Part shown: positions 6,644-14,670 of the stretch, in pieces
Numbering within the stretch: the stretch's first letter is position 1
Layout: each line of letters opens with the position of its first letter
Assembly (NCBI GenBank): GCA_948857205.1
Contig: CAQPRV010000142.1
Location: 1 to 18,099, forward strand
Source: an uncultured Clostridia bacterium
Lineage (GTDB): Bacteria > Bacillota > Clostridia > TANB77 > CAG-508
Direction of reading: 5' to 3'
DNA: 18,099 bases
Program-made: the position numbers and the translations under genes
Notes under the pieces: model-generated
Told to the model about the DNA's origin: nothing
The model's input: only the letters and a program-made list of their open reading frames with translations
The model's database searches: none

Positions 6644-8674
6644 ATGTATGAAAGAAGTGCTATAGTTTTAGAAAGATATTTAAATAAGCTATTTGGATTT
6701 GATAAAGTAAGTAATTTAAGAGAAAATTTCTATCATTTTAGTGAATTAATAGAAGACCTAAAAGAATATCAAACTATGGTCTCAGAAGAAGAAAAAGTAA
6801 TAAATAAGTTTGATGAAATAGCAAAAGAAATACAAGAAATCCAAAAAGCACAAGAAAAATTATCAATATCAAATCAAAAATTAGAAGATGAAAGAAATAA
6901 ACTATTTAATGCATTAGACGAAAATCCAAATACAATACAAGGCAAGATGGAAAAAATAGAAAAAATGGTGGATGACAATAATTTAGAATTAAAAAGATTA
7001 AGAGAAGAATATATAAAAACCTTTGTTATCTTTATTGAAAGACAAAAAGAAAGAAACAAATTTGCAAGAGGAAAAAGAGGAACAGAAACAAAATATCTTA
7101 CAAGCATGAAAGAAGCAAAAGAAAAATTTAAATATGTATCTGTACAAGACATGCAAAACATGAAAAGATTTGTAACTGGAAACAAAACAGACTTAAAAAA
7201 TGGTATAATAGATATAATGATAAAAAATGGAAAAAGTGAAAAAATAGGATTCAATAAAGAAGTCATCAATAAAGCTGTAGATGTAAGAATATTTATAGCA
7301 GAAAAAGAAGCAGAATGTTATATGACATGTTATGATAGATTTAGAAAACTACTTACAGAAATTGACAATGATAGCATCAGATTAGATAGATACGAAAAAT
7401 TTTCAAAAGATAACAGTGTAAAATTAGCATTTCTAAATGCAGAAAAAGAATACGTTATTGATTTTCTAGATAATGAAAGAATGACAGTAATAGGTGGACC
7501 AGTTGCACATAAAAAAATGATGGAAGAAGCATGTAAAAACTTTGATGTAGATATCTCACAAATTGAAAATTTATATGAACTAATTTTAAGAGAAATAGCT
7601 GGCAAATCAACTAAAAAAGCATATAACGAGTTATATAATAAAACATACTTACGAGATATACAAGCTAAAGAAAGAGGTTTTGAAGCAGAAGCAACAAATA
7701 TAAAAATAAACTTAGGAACAGTTATAAATTCTAACTATTGGAGAATAGAAGGAATGAAAAACATCTATGAAGTGTTCATAAGAGAAGTAACAGAAAAATT
7801 TGAAAAAGACTTATCTGACTATAAAGTTGAAGAAATAGAAATTATGAATCAAATAGAAGATATAACACAAACAAAACAAGGAATAAAAAAAGAAAACAAA
7901 AATAGCATAATGAATGATTCATTATATTCATATAATAAATATGACGAAAAAGATAATGACTTTAATTATGATTTTGAAGAAGAAACAAACAAAAAAGACA
8001 ATGAAAATGATGAAGAAGACATATTTAGTAATGACGAATATGATAATGAAGACTATTTCAATAATGAATACGAAAATGACGATGAAGATGAATATGAAAA
8101 TGACGAAGAAAATTATCAAGAAGAAGACGAGTATAGTGATTACAATAATGACGAAGAAGAATATCAAAATGATGAATATGAAGAATATGATGATGAATAT
8201 AATGAATATGATGATAGTGAAGAAGATAACTATGATGACAATGAGGAAGATGACGAATATGATAGTAATGATGAAGAAGATTCACAAGAAGATGAAGACG
8301 AAGATAGTTACTATGATAATTACAGTGATGACGAATATGAGGAAAATGACTATAATAATGAAGAAAATGAGAATAATAATAACGAGTTTAAAAATCCATC
8401 ATATAAAAGTTCATATGACACATATCAAGAAAATTATAATAAATACATAAAAAATAGTGAATATGAAGACATGGAATATGATAATATATATGCATCTATC
8501 ATATCAGACGCAAATAATTCCTATAGAGGAATGAAAAGGTCAACAAGAAAAAAAGATAATCATCCCAAAAGAGTAAAACAATCAAATAGCAAAAATCAAA
8601 GACTAAAAAAGGATAAAAAATATGAAGAGAGCAAAGGAATATTTGATATGTTATTTAAAAAGAATGATGACTAA
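6644..8674 (+). CDS. Coiled-coil protein with long acidic low-complexity region and basic tail, unknown function
   Basis: 676-residue protein that I do not recognise as a named family. No signal peptide or membrane segment is seen, so it is probably cytosolic. Residues about 20-175 are Lys/Glu/Leu-rich with heptad-like spacing (EEKVINKFDEIAKEIQEIQK), a likely coiled coil. Residues about 180-420 look globular and helical, with GGPVAHKKMMEEA (280s-290s) as a memorable stretch. Residues about 432-582 are almost only Asp, Glu, Asn and Tyr, with scattered Ser and Gln. After a short spacer, residues about 626-665 are strongly basic (RGMKRSTRKKDNHPKRVK). The charge-segregated layout suggests intramolecular or partner electrostatic binding, or condensate behaviour; this is inference. 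GGAGG at 6631-6635 sets the start. Only 18 bases separate it from the ABC gene, so the two are almost certainly co-transcribed. Confidence 0.85.
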   Translation: MYERSAIVLERYLNKLFGFDKVSNLRENFYHFSELIEDLKEYQTMVSEEEKVINKFDEIAKEIQEIQKAQEKLSISNQKLEDERNKLFNALDENPNTIQGKMEKIEKMVDDNNLELKRLREEYIKTFVIFIERQKERNKFARGKRGTETKYLTSMKEAKEKFKYVSVQDMQNMKRFVTGNKTDLKNGIIDIMIKNGKSEKIGFNKEVINKAVDVRIFIAEKEAECYMTCYDRFRKLLTEIDNDSIRLDRYEKFSKDNSVKLAFLNAEKEYVIDFLDNERMTVIGGPVAHKKMMEEACKNFDVDISQIENLYELILREIAGKSTKKAYNELYNKTYLRDIQAKERGFEAEATNIKINLGTVINSNYWRIEGMKNIYEVFIREVTEKFEKDLSDYKVEEIEIMNQIEDITQTKQGIKKENKNSIMNDSLYSYNKYDEKDNDFNYDFEEETNKKDNENDEEDIFSNDEYDNEDYFNNEYENDDEDEYENDEENYQEEDEYSDYNNDEEEYQNDEYEEYDDEYNEYDDSEEDNYDDNEEDDEYDSNDEEDSQEDEDEDSYYDNYSDDEYEENDYNNEENENNNNEFKNPSYKSSYDTYQENYNKYIKNSEYEDMEYDNIYASIISDANNSYRGMKRSTRKKDNHPKRVKQSNSKNQRLKKDKKYEESKGIFDMLFKKNDD

Positions 8675-8692
8675 AACTAAATTGGAGGAAAA

Positions 8693-11302
8693 ATGTTAAA
8701 ATTACAAAACATAAAAAAAATTTATAAAACAGGAGATACAACTGTAGAAGCATTAAAAGGAGTAAACATAGAATTTAGAAAAAGCGAATTTGTATCAATA
8801 TTAGGACAAAGTGGTTGTGGTAAAACCACTTTGTTAAACATTATAGGAGGATTAGACAGATACACATCAGGAGACCTAATAATAAATGGTAAATCAACAA
8901 AAGAATTCAAAGACAAAGAATGGGATGCATATAGGAACTATTCAGTAGGATTTGTATTTCAGAGTTATAACTTAATACCACATCAGACAATACTATCAAA
9001 TGTAGAATTAGCACTTACAATTTCTGGCGTATCAAAAAAAGAAAGAAAACAAAGAGCGATAAAAGCACTTAAAGATGTAGGACTTGGAGAACATATACAT
9101 AAGAAACCAAATCAACTATCAGGAGGGCAAATGCAAAGAGTTGCAATTGCAAGGGCATTAGTAAACAATCCTGACATAATTTTAGCAGATGAGCCTACAG
9201 GAGCATTAGACACAAAAACAAGTGTACAAATCATGGAAATTCTAAAAGAAATATCAAAAGAAAAATTAATTATAATGGTAACACATAATCCAGAGTTAGC
9301 AGAAAAATACTCATCAAGAGTAGTAAGAATATTAGATGGATTAATTACAGATGACTCAGATCCTTTTACAGAAGAAGATAGAAAAAATGAAAATGTAAAA
9401 GCAAAAACAGGCAGAACATCAATGAAATTTTTTACTGCCTTACGATTAAGTCTAAATAATTTAATGACAAAAAAAGGAAGAACACTTTTAACATCCTTTG
9501 CAGGAAGTATTGGAATTATAGGAATAGCATTAATACTTGCAATTTCCACAGGTGTTCAAAATTATATAAATAAAGTAGAAGAAGAAACTTTGTCTTCTTA
9601 TCCAATTACAATTGAAGAATCTGCCATAGATATGAATAGTATGATGGAAGCTATGATAGGAGGAAATGACGAAAACAATAAAAATGAAGATGGAAAAGTT
9701 CATTCAGCAGACGTAATGAATGACATGATAACAACACTATCAAATAAAAAGCAAAACAATAATTTAGCAGAGCTTAAAAAATATTTAGAAGAAGAAAATA
9801 ATGAAATTAAAAATAATAGTAATAGCATAAAATATGATTATAATTTAAAAATTAACTTATATAAAGAAAATACAGATGACTCAATTGTTAGAGTAAATCC
9901 AAGCACAGTAATGGACGCCTTTGGAATGGGAGAAATGATAGAAGCACAAAACAATTCTTCAGTAGCATCAATGTTTGGAAGTACGATGATGACAAACACA
10001 GATATATGTTTTGAAATGATAGATAATGAAGAATTATTAAAGGCTCAATTTGATTTAGTAAAAGGTTCTTGGCCAAAAGAATATAATGAAGTAGTTTTAG
10101 TATTAAAAGAAGATGGAAGAATTGATGATTATACACTTTATTCTTTAGGATTAAAAAATCAAGATGAATTAAAAGAAAAATGGAAAGCAGTAGAAAAAGG
10201 TGAAAAAATAGATAAAAGTAAAGATGAAGAAACCTCATATACCTATGATGAACTATTAAATTTATCCTTTAAATTATTGCTAAATTCAGACTATTACAAT
10301 AAAGAAAATGGTTTATGGATTAATAAACACGATGACGAAAAATACATGAAAGATAAAATAAAAAATTCAGAAACCATAAAAATAGTGGGAATAATAAAAC
10401 AAAATGAACAAAGTGTTGCAACAGCTGTTACAAGTGGAATAGGATATACAAAAAAATTAAAAGAACATGTTATAGCAAAATCTAATGAAGCAGAAATAGT
10501 AAAAGAACAAAAAGAAAACAAAGAAATAAATGTATTTTCAGGACTAAAATTTCCAACAGAAGAAGAAATGAAAAACTATACAATGGCTGATTTAACAACA
10601 GAACAAAAAATGGCAATAAGCAAAATGAATAGTGATGAATTAGCAAAAATGATGGAAGCATATTCTGCAAATAAAGATGCTAGCTATGAAAAAAATATGA
10701 AAACTTTAGAAGCAATAGATATAGATACACCAACATCTATAAAAATATATCCAAAAAACTTTGAAGCAAAAGATAAAATCGCAGATGAAATAGAAAAATA
10801 CAATCAAAAACAAAAAGAAGACAATAAAGAAGGAAATATAATAAATTATACAGACATGATTGGTATAATGATGAAATCAGTAAGTCAAATAATAGATACT
10901 ATTAGTTATGTATTAATAGCATTTGTTGCAATTTCTTTAATAGTATCATCAATCATGATTGGAATTATTACCTATATATCAGTACTTGAGAGAACTAAAG
11001 AAATTGGTATCTTAAGAGCAATTGGAGCATCAAAAAAAGATATATCAAGAGTATTTAATGCAGAGACCTTTATTGTTGGATTAATTTCAGGAATTTTAGG
11101 AATTGGAATAACTACTTTATTAACTTTCCCTATCAATAATATTATATATTCAGTTACGGGGGTTGTAGTTAATACCATGGTTCCACCAGTTGCAGGAGCT
11201 ATACTAATATTAATTAGTATGATATTAACAATAATTGCAGGTTTAATACCAGCTAAAATGGCTAGTAAAAAAGACCCAGTAGAAGCTTTAAGAACAGAAT
11301 AA
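8693..11302 (+). CDS. Fused ABC transporter: ATPase domain plus FtsX/MacB-type permease
   Basis: 869-residue protein. The N-terminal ATPase domain (1 to about 225) has Walker A GQSGCGKTT (38-46), Q-loop Gln90 in 'FVFQSYN', signature LSGGQ (142-146), Walker B IILADE (162-167) and switch His198. The permease follows: TM1 about 264-286, a large extracytoplasmic domain of about 440 residues (287-735), and three TMs at about 738-762, 793-815 and 832-855. It ends with the FtsX-family 'LERTKEIGILRAIGASKKDI' and the terminal 'DPVEALRTE'. This is the MacB-like type VII ABC layout, mechanotransmission rather than classical transport. Such proteins act in export of peptides or lipoproteins, antimicrobial resistance or cell-wall hydrolase control. 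The extracytoplasmic domain is much larger than that of MacB. TTGGAGGAAAA precedes the ATG. Partner: the coiled-coil protein 18 bp upstream. Confidence 0.92.
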   Translation: MLKLQNIKKIYKTGDTTVEALKGVNIEFRKSEFVSILGQSGCGKTTLLNIIGGLDRYTSGDLIINGKSTKEFKDKEWDAYRNYSVGFVFQSYNLIPHQTILSNVELALTISGVSKKERKQRAIKALKDVGLGEHIHKKPNQLSGGQMQRVAIARALVNNPDIILADEPTGALDTKTSVQIMEILKEISKEKLIIMVTHNPELAEKYSSRVVRILDGLITDDSDPFTEEDRKNENVKAKTGRTSMKFFTALRLSLNNLMTKKGRTLLTSFAGSIGIIGIALILAISTGVQNYINKVEEETLSSYPITIEESAIDMNSMMEAMIGGNDENNKNEDGKVHSADVMNDMITTLSNKKQNNNLAELKKYLEEENNEIKNNSNSIKYDYNLKINLYKENTDDSIVRVNPSTVMDAFGMGEMIEAQNNSSVASMFGSTMMTNTDICFEMIDNEELLKAQFDLVKGSWPKEYNEVVLVLKEDGRIDDYTLYSLGLKNQDELKEKWKAVEKGEKIDKSKDEETSYTYDELLNLSFKLLLNSDYYNKENGLWINKHDDEKYMKDKIKNSETIKIVGIIKQNEQSVATAVTSGIGYTKKLKEHVIAKSNEAEIVKEQKENKEINVFSGLKFPTEEEMKNYTMADLTTEQKMAISKMNSDELAKMMEAYSANKDASYEKNMKTLEAIDIDTPTSIKIYPKNFEAKDKIADEIEKYNQKQKEDNKEGNIINYTDMIGIMMKSVSQIIDTISYVLIAFVAISLIVSSIMIGIITYISVLERTKEIGILRAIGASKKDISRVFNAETFIVGLISGILGIGITTLLTFPINNIIYSVTGVVVNTMVPPVAGAILILISMILTIIAGLIPAKMASKKDPVEALRTE

Positions 11303-11342
11303 TGCCATTAGGGACGGAGAATTTTGGCAATAATTTTATATT

Positions 11343-11500
11343 TTGAGTTACTCTTAGATAACTATCAAGACTATTGTATTGAGATAGTAATTATCCCTCA
11401 AATTAGTTGGATGCTAACAAACAGTAATAACCATCCATTGATAGAACAATATGTTAAAGTTAAAAAATCATAAAAAGGAAATACTTTTTATGATTTTTTT
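11343..11500 (+). ncRNA. Possible structured small RNA or leader inside the locus 2 repeat
   Basis: Three successive hairpins can be drawn. The first is 343-401 of the 11,000 block: TTGAG (11343-11347) with CTCAA (11397-11401), and inside it AGATAACTATC (11356-11366) with the bulged GATAGTAATTATC (11383-11395). The second is TGGATG (11408-11413) with CATCCA (11432-11437). The third is the 16-bp terminator hairpin at 11462-11499. I match this to no known RNA family, and no convincing promoter is seen directly upstream, so it may equally be the 3' untranslated tail of the ABC mRNA. Confidence 0.3.
11462..11500 (+). terminator. Intrinsic terminator downstream of the ABC transporter gene
   Basis: A 16-bp stem has arms 11462-11477 (AAAAAATCATAAAAAG) and 11484-11499, a 6-base loop GAAATA, and a T run on the descending side. 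It would end the transcript that includes the coiled-coil and ABC genes, and it insulates the downstream radical SAM cluster. Confidence 0.75.
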
Positions 11501-11598
11501 ATTTTGTAGATATACAAGAAAATATTGCCAAAATTCTCCGTCCCCAATGGCAAAATAGGAATAAATCTTACACCTACTAAATATAATTATAATAGATG

Positions 11599-11627
11599 TT
11601 GACAAGCTTATTAAAAAAAAGTACAAT
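11599..11627 (+). promoter_or_regulatory. Promoter for the radical SAM / AsnB-like / Nudix-like cluster
   Basis: TTGACA (11599-11604), a 17-base spacer and TACAAT (11622-11627) form a near-consensus sigma-A promoter, 48 bases before the ATG at 11676. GATGTT (11595-11600), overlapping the -35, is complementary to AACATC (11640-11645) in the leader. This is a small candidate operator or hairpin. Confidence 0.75.
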
Positions 11628-11675
11628 ACTTTACGAGTAAACATCAACTTTTGGGTAAAAAAGGAGAAAATATTT

Positions 11676-12938
11676 ATGAGTGTTGATTTTTCAATTATAT
11701 GGGCAAATAATGGTTTATCTACAAAATCTAACCATGTTAATGCACCATATCATTTTGTACATGTTGGTGAGATTATTAATTACATAGAAAAACAAATAAA
11801 GCAAGATGTTGATTTATTAGATGTTGAAGCAGAAGAAATCCAATTTCAAGATGTTATGAAAAAAATAATTAAAAATAAATATAAGGCAATTGCTTTTTAT
11901 ACGAATACAGAAAATTTACAAAATACAATCAAATTATTAAAAATAATTAGACAAGTTTCACCACATACAAAAACAATTGTTTATGGAGATATGCCACTTT
12001 ATTTGCCAAAGTTTTTTAAAAACACAGATTTTGATGCAATTGTTTCAAAGCAAGGTGATCAAGAAATAGCAATTTTAGATTTTTTCAATTATGCAATTAA
12101 AAAACGAGATAAAGATTTTTTAAGAGGTGTTATCTTTATTGAAAATGGAAATTTGGTGGAAAGTAAAAAGGGAGAATATTTAGATCCACAAGAATGGGGA
12201 TATACAGATATTAAAAAAGTTCCTATTCAGAAGTATTTTCAAATGTCTTCAAAAGAACAAGTAGTAGTTACAGTTGCAAGAGGATGTCCATATAATTGTA
12301 AGTATTGTAATGCTGTATTGTATTATGGAAAAAAAGAAAGAAGAAGACCAATCAATAGTTTAATTGAATACATAAATAATTCGCCATATTATTTATATAA
12401 GTTTTTTGCACCAAATTTTACCTTAGATGAAAAATATGTATTTGATTTTTCTGAAGCTCTAATAAAAAATGAAAAGAAAATTAAATGGTCATGTACAACT
12501 AGACCAGATTTATTAAAAAATGAACAATTAATTAAAAAGATGGCAGAATCAGGTTGCTATAAAATTGCAATCGGAATTGAGTCAGTAGAGCAAAAAGATT
12601 TAAATAGTATCGAAAAGCAATATGATAGAGATGGAATCACAGAAGGAATTAAATTACTTAAAAAATATGGTATAGAATATAAAGCTTTGATTATGTTTGG
12701 AGTACCTAATCAAACAAAGGATGGAATTAAATATACTTTAGACTTTTTAAATAGTCAAAAGGTTACTATAAGACCTACAGCCTATACTCCTTTTTATGAA
12801 ATGAATCATAATATGAGTGCTGAACAAATTTCTAAATATGATAAAAGAACTTATTATGAAGGAATTAAAAATTTAAGTTATGGAGATTTTCTAAAATTAA
12901 TTTATAATACTCAAGAATATAAAGAGATTTTAAGTTAA
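11676..12938 (+). CDS. B12-binding-domain-type radical SAM enzyme, unknown substrate
   Basis: 420-residue radical SAM protein. The N-terminal about 150 residues form a Rossmann-like region like the cobalamin-binding domain found before many radical SAM cores ('AIAFYTNTEN', 'TKTIVYGDMPLYLP', 'FDAIVSKQGDQEI'). I do not see the classic DxHxxG cobalamin-ligand motif. The core opens with ARGCPYNCKYCNA: Cys204, Cys208 and Cys211 form CxxxCxxC for the 4Fe-4S cluster. IAIGIES (297-303) fits the SAM-binding strand of YgiQ/BchE/TsrM-like families. There is no membrane segment. AAGGAG 9 bases upstream sets the start. It leads a three-gene unit with an AsnB-like enzyme and a Nudix-like protein, which suggests modification of a small molecule, peptide or nucleotide; the reaction is unknown. 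Confidence 0.85.
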   Translation: MSVDFSIIWANNGLSTKSNHVNAPYHFVHVGEIINYIEKQIKQDVDLLDVEAEEIQFQDVMKKIIKNKYKAIAFYTNTENLQNTIKLLKIIRQVSPHTKTIVYGDMPLYLPKFFKNTDFDAIVSKQGDQEIAILDFFNYAIKKRDKDFLRGVIFIENGNLVESKKGEYLDPQEWGYTDIKKVPIQKYFQMSSKEQVVVTVARGCPYNCKYCNAVLYYGKKERRRPINSLIEYINNSPYYLYKFFAPNFTLDEKYVFDFSEALIKNEKKIKWSCTTRPDLLKNEQLIKKMAESGCYKIAIGIESVEQKDLNSIEKQYDRDGITEGIKLLKKYGIEYKALIMFGVPNQTKDGIKYTLDFLNSQKVTIRPTAYTPFYEMNHNMSAEQISKYDKRTYYEGIKNLSYGDFLKLIYNTQEYKEILS

Positions 12939-13008
12939 AGGAGAGATAATATTTTATTATTTGGAATTATAGCTTAAATTTTATATAGGAAAGGAAGGAG
13001 TAATAAAT

Positions 13009-13974
13009 ATGTATAATCAAATAAAAGAGAAAATTAATTCAGTAATACAGAAAGATACACCAGAATCTGTACTATTTTCAGGAGGTGTAGATAGCTCAGC
13101 TATTTTATATCATTCACATCAATATAATCCAGATGTTATGGGAATTACTGTTGGTGTGAAGGGAAAAGCTTCTTCAGATATTGAATATAGTAAGATAGTT
13201 GCTGATGAATTAGGAATTAAAAATCACCATATATATTATGTTGAACCAGAACAAATAAAAGCTACGGTAGAAACTTCTGTAAAGCTTTTAAAAGCTTTTA
13301 ATCCAGAATGGATAAGTTCTACAACAACTTTATTATTAGGTACTATGTATGCCAAAAGTAAAGGACTTAATAGTATTTCTAGTGGAGAGGGAGCAGATGA
13401 CTTATTAGGGAGTTTTCCATTTTTTACAAATTGGAAAGGGAGTTTAGAAACTTTAGATGAAACTATAAAAACAAGATTAAAAGAAATTGTTGTTATGTCA
13501 GATTTAATAGCAAAAAGTATGAAGATGAAATATATTGCGCCATTTCAAGATGAAAATGTTAAAGAAGAAATTTTGTCAATACCAATAAAAGAAAGAATGA
13601 GACAAGATGTAGGGATTACAACAAAATATCCACTTAGAAAAGCTTATGAAGGTACTTTGCCAAGAGCATGTATTACAAGACCACAAACTATGGCTTTTAC
13701 AGGGTCAGGAGTTTATGACACTATTAGAAGTATACAAGATGATAATTCACCACAAGAATATGTACAAGCATGTCAAGAAATTTTTCAATTTAAAAGTAAG
13801 TTTGAATATGCTTTGTTTAAAATTTACCAAAAACATTTTGAATTTAAACAACAGGAAGATGGAAAAGGATGTATTCATTGTGGTTGTGGAATGGGAGGAA
13901 ATACAATTAATTGTAAAACTTGTGCAACCTTACAAGTTGGTGGAAAGGAGTTAGAATTTAGTGGTAGAACATAG
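13009..13974 (+). CDS. Asparagine-synthetase-like PP-loop ATP pyrophosphatase with Cys-rich C-terminal tail
   Basis: 321 residues corresponding to the synthetase half of AsnB without the N-terminal glutaminase domain. The PP-loop SGGVDSS is at 24-30. SGEGADDLLGSF matches the AsnB SGEGADELFG signature. 'YPLRKAYEGTLPRACITRPQ' followed by GSGV matches the conserved AsnB C-terminal segment. Enzymes of this fold adenylate a carboxylate or similar group and then transfer nitrogen or another nucleophile. With no glutaminase, ammonia or a partner-supplied donor is implied. Unusually, the last 40 residues carry Cys288, Cys291, Cys293, Cys302 and Cys305 (CIHCGCG...CKTC), a likely Zn or Fe-S site. AAGGAAGGAG precedes the ATG. 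It lies 70 bp after the radical SAM gene and overlaps the next gene by 14 bases, so it is the centre of a tight operon. The substrate is unknown. Confidence 0.85.
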   Translation: MYNQIKEKINSVIQKDTPESVLFSGGVDSSAILYHSHQYNPDVMGITVGVKGKASSDIEYSKIVADELGIKNHHIYYVEPEQIKATVETSVKLLKAFNPEWISSTTTLLLGTMYAKSKGLNSISSGEGADDLLGSFPFFTNWKGSLETLDETIKTRLKEIVVMSDLIAKSMKMKYIAPFQDENVKEEILSIPIKERMRQDVGITTKYPLRKAYEGTLPRACITRPQTMAFTGSGVYDTIRSIQDDNSPQEYVQACQEIFQFKSKFEYALFKIYQKHFEFKQQEDGKGCIHCGCGMGGNTINCKTCATLQVGGKELEFSGRT

Positions 13975-14522
13975 TGTTTTTGGTGCAGAGGGGATTGTAT
14001 TACATGGAGAGAAAATAGTTTTAGGAATGCAGAAAGCTAAAAGATGGTATAAGTTAAAAAATGGTGAAGTAGCAAGTATTGTAAAAACTTTAGGGGGAGA
14101 AGTTGAAAAAGAAGATAATAGTAGTACAAGAAATGCATTAATAAGAGAAATACTAGAAGAAGTTGATGGAATAAAAAATAAGGATTTAAAAGTTGCACAA
14201 AATCCTACTTTTACAAAAGAAATATTAATGGGGGATTTAAATCCATATGAAAAAGCTTCAAATTTAGAGATGAAGGCTGATTTTTACTTAGTTAGAATAA
14301 ATCGGATCTGCTAAAATATCGCCTAAGGATTTACCAGCTTTGGTAGAAATTCCAATAGAACGTTTTAATAAAATGGATTTATCAGTAGATTGTCCTTTTT
14401 GGTATATTAAAAATTATCTCATAAAAGGAAAACAAGAAATCGAGGTACCAGATAAATATGCACTTATGGTACCAAGAGAAATTAAAAATCTCTTAAGAAA
14501 CCTTAGTCTTAGTGCAAGATAA
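13961..14522 (+). pseudogene. Nudix-like hydrolase, interrupted by a +1 frameshift near 14303-14306
   Basis: The first frame (GTG at 13961 to TAA at 14314, 117 residues) begins VEHSVFGAEGIVLHGEKIVL. It contains a degenerate Nudix box, GGEVEKED...NALIREILEEV: the REILEE core is intact, but the spacing from GG is two residues longer than usual and the final Gly position is Asp. It ends abruptly in FYLVRINRIC. Skipping one base near 14303-14306 continues in the next frame as SAKISPKDLPALVEIPIERF and on to a stop at 14520-14522, giving a coherent protein of about 186 residues. SD AAAGGAG about 10 bases before the GTG, and the 14-base overlap with the AsnB-like gene, indicate translational coupling. 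Nudix proteins cleave nucleoside diphosphate-linked compounds. Either it is a recent pseudogene or there is a one-base sequence error; the site is not a homopolymer. Confidence 0.7.
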
Positions 14523-14614
14523 TTTTAAGAATGAAATTTATTTAGATAGTATATTTTAAAGCTATAGAATAGAGAAATCTAAAAAATTAAAGAACTTTAA
14601 GAAAATTTGTATAC

Positions 14615-14670
14615 AAAGTATTTTAGATAATAGAAAGTTAGTATGACTTTTCTATTATCTAAAATACTTT
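14615..14670. terminator. Strong bidirectional hairpin terminator between convergent genes
   Basis: A 22-bp perfect stem has arms 14615-14636 (AAAGTATTTTAGATAATAGA plus AA) and 14649-14670, with a 12-base loop; the plus-strand descending arm runs into a T run. It lies between the rightward Nudix-like gene and the leftward GH3 gene and can stop both transcripts. Confidence 0.75.

Larger units (their letters stand above)
11303..11552. repeat. GGGACGGAG inverted-repeat element, locus 2
   Basis: 30-base arms 11303-11332 and 11523-11552 are reverse complements with one mismatch, enclosing 190 bases. Each arm contains GGGACGGAG (or its complement) flanked by short complementary bases (TGCCA...TGGCA in the left arm, TTGCCA...TGGCAA in the right arm). 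The loop core is thus shared with loci 1 and 3, while the stem is different. The left arm starts directly after the ABC gene's TAA. The interior has no ORF of note; it holds several hairpins and an intrinsic terminator. No transposase is present, so if mobile it is non-autonomous. Confidence 0.8.

Noticed and set aside
7914..8390. The acidic repeat tract considered as a CRISPR array or DNA tandem repeat
   Set aside because: There are no regular repeat-spacer units of constant length; the pattern is codon-level low complexity in one continuous reading frame.
7914..8450. A long Met/Lys/Ile-rich open frame on the plus strand, and antisense open frames rich in Ile/Phe or His/Tyr, across the acidic tract
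   Set aside because: They are frame shadows of the GAT/GAA/AAT/TAT codon repeat of the acidic protein, with low-complexity translations and no independent ribosome site or start context.
11333..11522. A known riboswitch or T-box leader for the radical SAM cluster
   Set aside because: No T-box GGTGGAACC motif or recognisable riboswitch core is seen, and a separate consensus promoter lies between this region and the gene.
11676..12938. Radical SAM protein as MiaB/RimO methylthiotransferase
   Set aside because: No TRAM domain and no three-Cys UPF0004 N-terminal domain is seen; the N-terminus looks like a B12-type Rossmann region.
759..12938. Absence of TGA stops, suggesting a recoded genetic code
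   Set aside because: No gene has an in-frame TGA and Trp is always TGG; with so few genes in an A/T-rich genome, lack of TGA stops is not informative.
13646..13954. 102-codon plus-strand frame within the AsnB-like gene
   Set aside because: It is fully contained in another frame of a gene with strong family motifs and lacks a ribosome site; its composition is unlike a real protein.
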